From positions 1 to 40,885 of the forward strand of contig CAUYTY010000182.1 in the NCBI GenBank assembly GCA_963575655.1: a stretch of 40,885 nucleotides of DNA. Direction: 5' to 3'. The DNA is from Gammaproteobacteria bacterium. GTDB taxonomy: Bacteria > Pseudomonadota > Gammaproteobacteria > CAIRSR01. The position numbers and the translations under genes were made by a program. Each line of letters begins with the position of its first letter. Position 1 is the stretch's first letter. Positions 16,401 through 24,675 of the stretch are shown here, in pieces. The notes beneath the pieces were generated by a model that had not been told where the DNA came from, did not search any database, and worked only from the letters and a program-made list of their open reading frames with translations.

Positions 16401-19400
16401 CTTGGAACACTATGTCAAGGCGCGGGCGGCCGCATTTCTCCCCCTAAATGAACCCTGCTTCCAGAGGATTGATGCGGGGGTGCTCCTGATCCGGAGCTGG
16501 CTCTCCGCACTCGCCGGTATTGGTCCGATCCCAGACATCAATTCTTGGCTGGTGGAGATCGACGCAGCTAAGGTGGTGCATTCCCCCCAGTCCCCACCAT
16601 CGGTGAAACCGGCGGAATCGCAGGAATCGATCGAGTCGCCCGAGACTGTGGCAACGGAGGGGGTGATCCAACTGTTTCTGGAAGAGGCCGTCGAGACCCT
16701 CAAGACGGGTGAGAGCGTCGTATCGAAATGGCTGGTACAACCGACCGAGGTTACAGCCCTACAACCCCTTCGTCCGATTGTGAACGCCCTCGGTAGTGGC
16801 GCGGAACTCGCTGGTATTCCGGCGATCGCGACCTTGTGCCGTGCCTTGCACGACATTATCGATCGCGCCGTAGCCGAACCAGCCTTGCGTTGCGAAGCCA
16901 CAGTACAGATCTTTTCCGAGGCGATTGAGCGCCTTTGGGTAATGTTGGAGGTGGTCCGTGATTACCAACCCATTGCCCCTCCCGATGATCTATGTACTGC
17001 TCTGGCCGGCCTGATCCAGGCGACTCATTCCCCGTCCGATGTCCAGGAGCAGCCGGCCATACCGACGGTAGTCATCGTCCCCGAGGTCGTACCACCGCCA
17101 GTCTCTCTCTCGTCTGTGGTCCCACCGACGCCTCTCCCTCCTGTAGCACGAGGAGAGCCGGAACGAAGTGATCTGATGGTCATGTTTTTGACCGAGTCGG
17201 AAGACCTCATGGGACACCTGGACAGCCTGCTCCAACAGTTGTCCATTACCCCGAGCAACGCCCTTCTGATGGGGGATCTACGTCGCATCCTCCATACCCT
17301 CAAGGGTGGTGCGCGCATGGTGGGTATCCAGGCGATTGCCGACCTCGCGCACGCCCTGGAATCCATGATCAACACGGTGGTGGACGGTCACCTACCGGCC
17401 ACTCAGCGCCTGTTCGACCTGCTTCAGGTCGCCAGTGACCAATTATCGGAAATGCTCGACCAGGTGCGGGAAGGAGTCCCAGTGGAAGCGGCGATGGACC
17501 TCCACCGTCGCATCGAAAATTTGGTGACGCAACAACTGATCGACCTGGATGCACGTTCTATCCAGGTAATGAGTCAGATCGAGTCGTCGGATCCGGAGCG
17601 TCGTGCCGGTGAAGCAGATGGAAAATATCGAGAAGACAACGCGCCGGAGGGGAGAGAACGCCGCAAGGGGACGGTTGTTGCTCCTGTAAGAGAATTGTCC
17701 GCTCTTACGGTAGAAGAGGGGAGAGAGGGTGATATTGAGGTCGAGGGGGGCTCCCAGGATCGTCGAGCAGCCCCGCACATTGTTCAGGAACAGGTGCGGG
17801 TTGGAGCCGATCTGCTGAACCAATTGGTAAACCATGCCGCAGAGGTGAGCATTACTCGCTCGCGGGTGGATCAACAATTGGCGGGATTGCGTCATAGCCT
17901 CCATGAGATGGCCCAAACCGTGTCGCGCCTGCGTGACCAATGGCGCAAGCTGGAGATCGAGACGGAGGTTCAGATCCTCCATCACCATGAAGAATCGGGA
18001 AATCCCGACTTCGACCCACTGGAGTTAGACCGCTATTCGACCCTGCAACAACTCTCCCGTAGCCTAATGGAGAGTGTGTCCGACCTGTCGAGCCTCCATG
18101 GATTACTTACTGTGGCGACTCGTGATGCTGAAATGTTGCTCTTGCAGCAGTCGCGCATCACCAAGGAACTCCAGGAAGGATTGATGCGGACCCGGATGGT
18201 GCCTTTTGCCGGACTCGCCCAACGCCTGCGTCGGATCGTGCGCCAAACCGCACAAGAATTAAGTGTCCAAGCCGAGTTGCGTCTGGTGGGGGCAGATATC
18301 GAACTCGACCGTACCGTGCTCGACCGTATAGTGGCGCCTCTGGAGCACATGCTGCGCAATGCGATCAGTCATGGCCTTGAACCACCAGCCGAGCGTCGGA
18401 GTATCAGCAAGCCCGAAACTGGCTCGATTACTATCACCTTGCGTCGCGAGGGGCAGGAGGTTGTCATTCTGGCCCGTGACGATGGTCGTGGTTTGAACCT
18501 CGCCGCCATCCGTCGTAAGGCCGAGGAGCGCGGATTGCTTGCCCGTGGTACTCAATTGGCGGACAAGGAGGTAATGCAATTCATCCTGGAGCCCGGTTTT
18601 TCTACCGCAGGTCAGGTCACTCAGATCTCGGGCCGAGGGGTGGGAATGGATGTGGTGCGCAACGAGGTAAAACTACTCGGTGGGTCCCTATCTATCGATT
18701 CTGAGATGGGGCGTAGTACTACCTTCACCATCCGTCTACCGCTTACGTTGGCGGTCAGCAAGGCGTTGCTTGTCTACGTTCAGGGGGATCTATTCGCCAT
18801 CCCGCTGATCACCATCCGGGCGGTGCTCCAGTTGTCCCATGAAGAGGCCAAATCGCTCTACGAAGTGCCTCGTCCGACCTTGATTCGTGGCGGAATAGAT
18901 TACCAATTTATCCATGCCGCTGCCCTTTTGAACGCCACTTCTCCTCCGCGCCATCTTGCCCCTGGTGAGAAATTGCCGGTGTTGCTCTTCGGCATTGGCG
19001 ATCTTAATACCGCTCTAGCCGTGGACAGTCTCCTCGGCGCACGTGAGATTGTGGTCAAATCGGTGGGGCCTCAACTCGGTCGGGTGCGTGAGATATCTGG
19101 GGCCACCATTCTTGGTGATGGTCGAGTCGTTCTCATTCTCGATATGGGGGCACTTATCCGCAAGAGTGTTGCTCTGCACGGGGCGCTGGCGTACGAGGCC
19201 CCGTCGAATCGAACAACCAAGGTCTCGGCAGTATCGGGGATATCGGTGTTGGTGGTGGACGATTCGATTACCGTTCGGAAAGTCACCGCCCGGCTTTTGG
19301 AGCGTCACCACATGACAGTATTCACCGCACGCGACGGTGTAGACGCGGTGGCTTTACTCCAGAAACAGATCCCTGATCTCATCCTCATGGATATTGAAAT

Positions 19401-19671
19401 GCCACGGATGGATGGTTATGAATTGGCTACCTATGTCCGCGGTGAACCACGGTTGCGCAATATTCCGATTATCATGATCACCTCGCGTACTGGCGCCAAA
19501 CACCGTGAGCGTGCTGCGCAGGTAGGGGTAAACCACTATTTAGGAAAACCTTACCAAGAGACGGAATTGTTGGAAGCCATCCATCACCTACGGATACGTC
19601 CCTCGGCCCCTCGCCCGTCCCTTACGACTCGTGAAAGCGAGTCGGGGCGTCCCACGAGAACCAAAAATTGA
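13450..19671 (+). CDS. chpA: Chemosensory histidine kinase ChpA (multi-HPt CheA with receiver)
   Basis: This large CheA-type kinase of 2073 residues phosphorylates PilG and PilH to control type IV pili. The N-terminal part resembles the FimL-like region of ChpA. HPt domains follow: His755 (FHTLKGSGRMVG), His964 (LHTLQGSARMAQ), a degenerate unit with Asn1112 at the His position (IVNALGSGAELAG), and His1282 (LHTLKGGARMVG). Acidic, proline-rich linkers separate them. Next come the kinase domain (N box LEHMLRNAISHGLEPP near 1635; G boxes ARDDGRGLN near 1675 and GRGVGMDVVRNEVK), a CheW domain, and a receiver with Asp1981 (LMDIEMPRMDGYE). ATG 13450 is chosen over TTG 13414 because purine-rich GAGGGGAACGGAA precedes it. 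Pseudomonas ChpA is longer, with more phosphotransfer sites. Confidence 0.94.
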   Translation: MNVSSRATERTPLSWVKGEIDQTLNRAQTALEAYAENPTAIHSLRTCSGCLHEVTGTLRIVEVQGGILLSEEMEQLVAALIAGSVDSGAAEVLMRVLLQLPDYLERLQNGGRDLPIALLPLLNELRAVRNEALLSEDLVFFPDLRAVPAFPLPAPAFGGVESIARRARSLFQSGLAAWYRNSEDREALRRLGQAMDQLRATATQPETTRLWWVGAGLIEAVQDKGVDVAPARALLGKLERQIKRLIDKGEDGIVLDLPAPLIRQILYHIARSRSHGALVEELQESFRLDEALPNESDLAAIRDSLRGANRAVMATVSIALHEDLTGVMDSLDLFVRRRDHKLANLQPLIERIRQIAGTLAVIDQEVARSELLVVSETLTRLIAGGQTQAVVDDALLSLAGRLVQVESTLASLGGVSPSSGEGAPPSFSIDDRHLHQAVIKQSLTSLARAKEAIATFVQNPTPEGLEGAQVALNEVSGGLTILELDRPSHLATACAQVLKSLSLASSSDQRDIGETHDRLAEAIAALEFYLEEQVRSLSGESFLAQGEAALAALPSLVVVPSPLPSVEQAPLVEEAVVSSVVEWESPQPLPCAVEVALEDAIENIDLSASFPYADLPSLWEGLEESIDLSISTLESSQHSLVTEEEKAVEDMELIPLAPPSDLSRSWEGDEWEIPSLLNEESPPLATPPPSFVADSTPQKSTVDDEILEVFAEETTEEMTVLDRHLPRLRAALSSSEGFGGRENEESLRTVRRSFHTLKGSGRMVGATRLGELAWAVENLFNRVIDGTVATSPDLLDVAEDARSILPDLVEDFRTGRSTAKGVEDIAEHAWRLAHAGPAAPEKLLLETGEFVTPPEHAPPDYLTVVTEEEIHLEEDADEEITLVADDAPSALELPTDDTVTHQEEEEHPAEGSTTSSALPMLDPMLLDLFNTETEGHLAVVEATLAACRGTGTCTISDSLLRALHTLQGSARMAQIDGVAVLGRALEHYVKARAAAFLPLNEPCFQRIDAGVLLIRSWLSALAGIGPIPDINSWLVEIDAAKVVHSPQSPPSVKPAESQESIESPETVATEGVIQLFLEEAVETLKTGESVVSKWLVQPTEVTALQPLRPIVNALGSGAELAGIPAIATLCRALHDIIDRAVAEPALRCEATVQIFSEAIERLWVMLEVVRDYQPIAPPDDLCTALAGLIQATHSPSDVQEQPAIPTVVIVPEVVPPPVSLSSVVPPTPLPPVARGEPERSDLMVMFLTESEDLMGHLDSLLQQLSITPSNALLMGDLRRILHTLKGGARMVGIQAIADLAHALESMINTVVDGHLPATQRLFDLLQVASDQLSEMLDQVREGVPVEAAMDLHRRIENLVTQQLIDLDARSIQVMSQIESSDPERRAGEADGKYREDNAPEGRERRKGTVVAPVRELSALTVEEGREGDIEVEGGSQDRRAAPHIVQEQVRVGADLLNQLVNHAAEVSITRSRVDQQLAGLRHSLHEMAQTVSRLRDQWRKLEIETEVQILHHHEESGNPDFDPLELDRYSTLQQLSRSLMESVSDLSSLHGLLTVATRDAEMLLLQQSRITKELQEGLMRTRMVPFAGLAQRLRRIVRQTAQELSVQAELRLVGADIELDRTVLDRIVAPLEHMLRNAISHGLEPPAERRSISKPETGSITITLRREGQEVVILARDDGRGLNLAAIRRKAEERGLLARGTQLADKEVMQFILEPGFSTAGQVTQISGRGVGMDVVRNEVKLLGGSLSIDSEMGRSTTFTIRLPLTLAVSKALLVYVQGDLFAIPLITIRAVLQLSHEEAKSLYEVPRPTLIRGGIDYQFIHAAALLNATSPPRHLAPGEKLPVLLFGIGDLNTALAVDSLLGAREIVVKSVGPQLGRVREISGATILGDGRVVLILDMGALIRKSVALHGALAYEAPSNRTTKVSAVSGISVLVVDDSITVRKVTARLLERHHMTVFTARDGVDAVALLQKQIPDLILMDIEMPRMDGYELATYVRGEPRLRNIPIIMITSRTGAKHRERAAQVGVNHYLGKPYQETELLEAIHHLRIRPSAPRPSLTTRESESGRPTRTKN

Positions 19672-19680
19672 TCACCCGCC

Positions 19681-20148
19681 ATGCAGACCCGATCCGCAAT
19701 ACGTAGTCTGTTTCTCCCTATAACTGGGGATCCTTTATTGCTGCCTAGTGTAGTATTGGCGGAGGTGATTGCCTATCGAATGCCAGAATCTCTCCCCAAC
19801 AGCCCTCCCTGGCTACTCGGATTGATCGAATGGAGGGGAAGGCCAGTACCTGTAGTCTCTTTCGAGGAACTCTGTGGCCGTTCTAACTCAGGCACTCCGA
19901 TTGGTACTCGAATTGCCATTCTCAATACCATTACCGGCACTCCGCAACTTCCTTTCTTAGGGGTACGTATCCAAGGTATTCCCCGCTTGGTATTGGTGCG
20001 AGAGGACGATCTGATCTTCCGTCAAGATGATGCCTGCTCACCCAACCCCAATATGTATGCCACGATCGAATTGGCAGAACAACCCGCAATCATCCCTGAT
20101 CTGGAGTCGCTTGAATTATTATTGTCGTCTTACGTTACCAAAGAGTAG
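19681..20148 (+). CDS. chpC: CheW-like protein ChpC
   Basis: The 155-residue protein with a CheW fold (LLLPSVVLAEVIAYRMPE, then SPPWLLGLIEWRGRPVPVVS with the core WRG-x-PVPVV) is placed directly after chpA with a nine-base gap. In Pseudomonas, ChpC is the second adaptor of the Pil-Chp system and links additional receptors to ChpA. It is more divergent than PilI. No chpB methylesterase lies between it and chpA, and no chpD/chpE follow. Confidence 0.85.
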   Translation: MQTRSAIRSLFLPITGDPLLLPSVVLAEVIAYRMPESLPNSPPWLLGLIEWRGRPVPVVSFEELCGRSNSGTPIGTRIAILNTITGTPQLPFLGVRIQGIPRLVLVREDDLIFRQDDACSPNPNMYATIELAEQPAIIPDLESLELLLSSYVTKE

Positions 20149-20167
20149 AACCATTGGTTTCAGGTCT

Positions 20168-20257
20168 TACATTTTGTATCTATGCCCTGTTGCTTTAATC
20201 AGAGTAGGTAAATACTTTGATGTGAGTCACGCTACCGTTAGCCAAGCAATGAGATAG
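20168..20257 (+). pseudogene. Transposase helix-turn-helix remnant
   Basis: One frame reads VALIRVGKYFDVSHATVSQA before a stop. This resembles the C-terminal DnaA-like helix-turn-helix found in REP-associated tyrosine (Y1) transposases. Nothing upstream in frame matches the catalytic domain, so only a scrap would remain. The likeness is from memory and short. Confidence 0.3.
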
Positions 20258-20327
20258 AGAGAAAGTGGATGAATGTAAAGCCTGACTCCAATATTTTCAA
20301 TGTCTGTAACATATAGGAACCTATAAG

Positions 20328-21572
20328 ATGAGTATCCATACTTCTTTTGATTTTCCTAGGCATGGTGATAAGAAAAATTCTTCTTTCTTTGAAGAATACT
20401 TAGTTAAATTGCTGGATGATCGAGATCGCTCAGGATTAACTGGTGCCATCCATCAGATGGATGCTTTAATGATTACGGTGGAACCGGGAAACTCCCTTAA
20501 TTATGTTGGGGAGCTTTGCCTCATGACCTCCTACCACTATTTGGTCACTCTGGAATCTCAAAACCATTATACTCACATCCTGCGTATTGATATGAGCGCG
20601 CCAGATATTCTGATACGTGAGGTGAAAGACGAAAATCATCGAGGTATCTTTCGTAGTTTGAACGAAGTTTATCCAATTGGTGCGTATAAACCTAATTCGA
20701 GATACATGGGAGAAATATTTCGAGTAAGTAACTCGCACGAAGTCGTGGAGATACAAAAATCCCGAGACGTACGCTTCTTCAATCAGGAACAAATTCGTAA
20801 GATGGAATTTCCTGGTAACATGGCTGTCGTTAAACCTTCACCCTATACTCATAATATCGTAGGCTATTGGGAACGACCTGACCCGGATATCCGAGTTTAC
20901 GCATTGGGATGGAGCAGTATTCGTGACGACTTACAGGCAGTCTACCTTCAAGCCAAGGATACTCAACAAAAACTTGGTCTGAACAAAATTCTGTTTCCTA
21001 TCGACCATTTAGCCACTCGGATCTATAGTCAAAACCGTGAGGCGTCCATTTTGGAATATCTAACCCTTACGAGTTACTATTATTGGGGTTCTTACGATAT
21101 CGCTAATCAGAATTCCTCGACCAATGTTACAAAAAGCGTGCATTATCACAATGAGTTGGAATGTCCAGCCAAAGTGTTCACTGCTGCAAATTATCCATAT
21201 TTCGTAAATCATTTGCTTGGCCTGCCCTCACCGACCGAACAATTTGTGCGTAACTTTGGTCCACGCTTACATCATTTGGCGATAGCGGTGGCAGATGGAG
21301 AAGTGGATGGTAAACCTAATATTGATTATGTTGTGAGTGCCTTGCGAGATTGCGGGCAGAATTTTTTGTTAGACGTAATCGGCTCCAAAGAAGAAGGTCT
21401 AAAACAAATATTTTCCAGTGCCTCTGAGTATTCTAGCCTAATCATCGAATATGTACAGCGGTTCGGTGATTTTCAGGGTTTTTTCACAAAGGAAAACGTT
21501 GCTGAATTAACGCGTGCGGCAAGTGTAGACGAAACTCTGAAAGCGCTGGATGTAGAGGTGCGTGGTGGTTAG
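20328..21572 (+). CDS. Orphan VOC-family protein resembling 4-hydroxyphenylpyruvate dioxygenase
   Basis: The 414-residue protein has a C-terminal half like the catalytic domain of 4-hydroxyphenylpyruvate dioxygenase. Potential Fe(II) ligands occur in the right order: His227 (FPIDHLATRIY), His316 (GPRLHHLAIAVADG) and Glu374 (SSLIIEYVQRFGDFQGFF, matching the FFEIIQR segment). The N-terminal 200 residues are not recognisable to me. Family members oxidise 2-oxo acids with O2 or bind similar small molecules. No tyrosine-catabolic genes are nearby, so the substrate is unknown and a specialised-metabolite role is possible. The gene is more AT-rich than the chp genes before it, suggesting transfer. 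Its start has AGGA about eleven bases upstream. Confidence 0.6.
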   Translation: MSIHTSFDFPRHGDKKNSSFFEEYLVKLLDDRDRSGLTGAIHQMDALMITVEPGNSLNYVGELCLMTSYHYLVTLESQNHYTHILRIDMSAPDILIREVKDENHRGIFRSLNEVYPIGAYKPNSRYMGEIFRVSNSHEVVEIQKSRDVRFFNQEQIRKMEFPGNMAVVKPSPYTHNIVGYWERPDPDIRVYALGWSSIRDDLQAVYLQAKDTQQKLGLNKILFPIDHLATRIYSQNREASILEYLTLTSYYYWGSYDIANQNSSTNVTKSVHYHNELECPAKVFTAANYPYFVNHLLGLPSPTEQFVRNFGPRLHHLAIAVADGEVDGKPNIDYVVSALRDCGQNFLLDVIGSKEEGLKQIFSSASEYSSLIIEYVQRFGDFQGFFTKENVAELTRAASVDETLKALDVEVRGG

Positions 21573-21591
21573 CACGCCTCATTTTTGTACA

Positions 21592-21612
21592 TTAACCCAA
21601 GTTGTCGACTAT
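21592..21612. repeat. Solo half of the dispersed repeat
   Basis: The sequence TTAACCCAAGTTG followed by a diverged tail matches the terminal repeat at 3169-3191 and 91-108. No partner lies near, so it is a single end. The rest of 21573-21763 is AT-rich and shows no gene; 21642-21671 resembles the start region of the kinase at 22365. Confidence 0.5.
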
Positions 21613-21763
21613 GCGGTAAGCGCGGAATAGTTAGCATCATTCACTGTCGATGATCAAAATCATCATGCTGCGATCCCGTTATCTCAGGCTAAGGATTTAA
21701 AGTGATTTATTTTATTAATAATCATAATGATACTCGATTCCGTTATTAGGCAAGACTGCACCC

Positions 21764-22249
21764 ATGGAATTTAAAGACATCACCGCAAGTATCGCTGCAC
21801 TCGTTGGTATGGTAGTTGGTATTTATAACTTCGTTCACGCACGTGCTGCTGAACGTGTTCATTTACGCGTTATTCCGAAATCTTCGTCGTTTTTGGGAAA
21901 AGGCAACAATGGTCGCAATGCCTATTTGCACAACGAAGATTTCTTTGATACCAACCATCCTGCACGTTCTAAAACGTTGTCCATCGAAATCAACAATCTG
22001 AGCAAATTTGCTGTCACAGTCAAAGAGGTTGGTTTACGTTCACGCTTTTCCAAGAAGCGAATGAGTCTGATTAATCCGGTGCTTTATGACGAAAAACCCT
22101 GGCCGAGAAAGTTGGATCCTCGTGAGATCGTTATTGTTCCGTTCGACTTCGCCACGCTCATCGACCACCCTCGTCTGCTCCACGTAACTCATGCCTATGC
22201 AACTACTAATTGCGGAACAACTTATTTTGGCAGTAGCTGCGCCCTTTGA
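21764..22249 (+). CDS. Hypothetical membrane-anchored protein
   Basis: I do not recognise the family. The 161 residues start with one hydrophobic helix (ITASIAALVGMVVGIYNFVH, about residues 6-25), then a basic HARAAERVHLRV and a soluble domain rich in beta-like segments (TLSIEINNLSKFAVTVKEVG, KLDPREIVIVPFDFATL). The pattern, N-terminal anchor plus a small beta-sandwich-like domain with the non-cytosolic or cytosolic side unresolved, is common in orphan proteins of accessory regions. The context gives no partner. The SD is weak. AT content is higher than in the flanking kinase gene. Confidence 0.6.
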   Translation: MEFKDITASIAALVGMVVGIYNFVHARAAERVHLRVIPKSSSFLGKGNNGRNAYLHNEDFFDTNHPARSKTLSIEINNLSKFAVTVKEVGLRSRFSKKRMSLINPVLYDEKPWPRKLDPREIVIVPFDFATLIDHPRLLHVTHAYATTNCGTTYFGSSCAL

Positions 22250-22364
22250 GAATTAATCCGTGTTGTTAAGAAACATAAAAAATGGCCGGTAACCGAATCA
22301 TCGACCGATATTCCCGCCCGATAGAATAATTAGTCTTAACTCACCGTCGATAATAGAAAATATC

Positions 22365-24401
22365 ATGCTGCATTCTGTTCGTACCAAACTGTTAACCTTG
22401 GTGATCTCGATAGTAGTGGTGACGGTCGTTGCCACGACGGTCATCCATGCGTATCTATTTCGCACGCACCAGGCATGGTCGCTACAAACCGGCGCCCTGG
22501 CCGCAGGAACCGCCCTGCGTACCCTCTTAGAACACATCTATGAACGAGAGCCCAGCCTATCGTCGGAGGATACGAACGATATCAATCATTATTGCAGCGA
22601 AATGGTGGCGGTCCATCCCGCGCTAGCCGCAATTGGGGTCGTGGATCCCGCAGGGAAACGACTTTTTGGCGATATACCGAACGGAATAACTAGCTTCCGC
22701 GACGGTGTGTCTCTGGAACGAGTTCTGATGGAGGGTGAATCTCAATTCACCGAGGCGCGATTAGATCCCAATGACGAGGATGCATTCTCTACCGTAGCCC
22801 TGATACCAATTCATGATTTTCTTGGTAGGCACGCCGAGGTGATATTGGTAGTTCTGCGTGCGGATGCCATAGCCCGCGATCTAGGAACATTGATCCTGGT
22901 ATCTCTCATCACTGGGTTGTTGGTGGCCGCTGTTGCCGCTGCGCTGGGCCGCTGGGGGACAGATCTGGTGGTGATATATCCCCTAGAGAAGTTGCTGCAG
23001 ACCATTCGGGAGGTAACCGCCCGAGGAAAAGAAACGGGGGGACGGGTAGAAATCGACCGTGCGGACGAATTTGGAACCTTGGGCCAGGCGTTCAACGATA
23101 TGCTGGAGCGGCTGGAGCGCTCCCGGGCCGCGTTGACCAGCAATGAGAAATTTTTAGAGGCCATTGTTGAGAATATCCCTATCTTGTTAGAGGTTCAGGA
23201 GGCAACGGATCTGCGCTTTGTGCGTTTCAACCGTGCCGGTGAGGCGATGCTTGACCTCCGACGCGAGGATTTGTTGGGTCGTACCCCGCGCGAGGTTTTC
23301 CCGATAGAGGCTGCAACGCGCTATATCTCCCGCGATCAAGCCATTCTCGCCGCTGGGGTGCCGGTAGATGTACCGGAGGAGCGGGTCCAGACCGAGACCC
23401 TGGGGGAGCGTATCCTCTACACGCGCAAGATCCCCATCCTCGACGAACAACGACGGCCGGTGTATCTACTCGGGATCTCGGAGGACATTACGGAACGGCG
23501 ACACCTCGAAGAGATTCGTCGGTTTGGCGCCTTTCAGGCAGGTATCGCGGAGATGAGCGTATCGGTGCTTCACAATATCGGTAATGCCATCACTGCGGTG
23601 ACCGACGATGCCGAGCAGATCCTGCGAGGAACCGAGGATCTGGGTAGAGTAGCGGCGTTGTTGACCGCAGATGTCGAGCGTACCACCGCTACTTTGCCCA
23701 TCATGGACGAGCAGCAGGCGAACACCTCGGAAAGAGAGCTTAAGCGCGTGGTCATGCGCCTGCTGGCGGTGCAGCGGGAAGTCGCTCGAACCATTGCCCA
23801 GATTCAAAGCGAAGGGCTCAGGGAACGGGCCGAGCGCATCGGGCGTAGTGTGCGCCATATTGCCGATATCGTCCGAATCCAGCAGAGTGCAGCGTTGCCC
23901 AGCGGTGGCGCGGCCGCGTTCAGCCTGCAACGAGCCGTCAATGATGCCCTAGTGATGCAGGGAGAAAGCCTGACCCGGCATGAGGTGGCCATCAGCGTAA
24001 ACCTTGACCCGAGCGTGGATGAGATCACCACCTATCGTAATCGATTGTTGCAGGCACTCATCAATATATTCAAAAATAGCTACGAGGCTATTCGCGAACG
24101 TCAAGGAGAGGAGCCCATTGCCGGACTTATTACTATTACCAGTAAATCCGTAGCAGAAGGTCGACTGGAATTGCGGATCACCGATAACGGTATTGGCATT
24201 GACTCAGTCCATCTGCAAGACATATTTCGCTTTGGTTATTCTACAAAGGCACGCGGCAGTGGTTTTGGTCTGCATTCCGTCGCTAATTTTATACAAGAAC
24301 AGGGTGGGTCGATTGGGGTAAAGAGCGCTGGATTGAATCAAGGCGCGGAATTTATTATTGAGTTACCAGTACGCCAAATTCGTAAGGAACCTATAGACTA
24401 A
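22365..24401 (+). CDS. Membrane sensor histidine kinase (periplasmic sensor, HAMP, PAS)
   Basis: The protein has 678 residues: transmembrane helix 1 at about 9-30, a periplasmic sensor to about 173 (with IGVVDPAGKRLFGDIP, Cache-like), helix 2 at about 174-194, HAMP at about 195-250 (ADEFGTLGQAFNDMLERL), PAS at about 262-380 (ISEDITERRHLEE at its end), and the H box with His403 in SVLHNIGNAIT. The ATPase domain has N box IFKNSYEAI, G1 ITDNGIGID and G2 GSGFGLHSVANFI. It would phosphorylate a receiver, plausibly the REC-GAF-PAS gene 275 bases downstream on the same strand. The signal is unknown. The H-box type (LHNIGN) is found in PAS-kinases that pair with complex receivers. Confidence 0.88.
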   Translation: MLHSVRTKLLTLVISIVVVTVVATTVIHAYLFRTHQAWSLQTGALAAGTALRTLLEHIYEREPSLSSEDTNDINHYCSEMVAVHPALAAIGVVDPAGKRLFGDIPNGITSFRDGVSLERVLMEGESQFTEARLDPNDEDAFSTVALIPIHDFLGRHAEVILVVLRADAIARDLGTLILVSLITGLLVAAVAAALGRWGTDLVVIYPLEKLLQTIREVTARGKETGGRVEIDRADEFGTLGQAFNDMLERLERSRAALTSNEKFLEAIVENIPILLEVQEATDLRFVRFNRAGEAMLDLRREDLLGRTPREVFPIEAATRYISRDQAILAAGVPVDVPEERVQTETLGERILYTRKIPILDEQRRPVYLLGISEDITERRHLEEIRRFGAFQAGIAEMSVSVLHNIGNAITAVTDDAEQILRGTEDLGRVAALLTADVERTTATLPIMDEQQANTSERELKRVVMRLLAVQREVARTIAQIQSEGLRERAERIGRSVRHIADIVRIQQSAALPSGGAAAFSLQRAVNDALVMQGESLTRHEVAISVNLDPSVDEITTYRNRLLQALINIFKNSYEAIRERQGEEPIAGLITITSKSVAEGRLELRITDNGIGIDSVHLQDIFRFGYSTKARGSGFGLHSVANFIQEQGGSIGVKSAGLNQGAEFIIELPVRQIRKEPID

Positions 24402-24675
24402 TCATCACGAAAACGCAAAGACTTGAAAAGTAAAGTTATTAATAGAATCGATAGTTATCAATGGGCATTGCCTTGGTCTTAAAAAACCTTCATTCCTCCA
24501 TAGGAAAACGCAGAGGTTACTAAATAATTTCTCTGCCTCCGCATCATGAGATAATAACCATGCGGAATTTTTTCCGGAAAATCGACAAATCGATGACAGT
24601 ATATTTTGGGAGGCGGTCATTGCTTTTGCTGCTTTTTTTGGGGTGTGTTTCTTTTCCTTAACGGCAATATGATAT

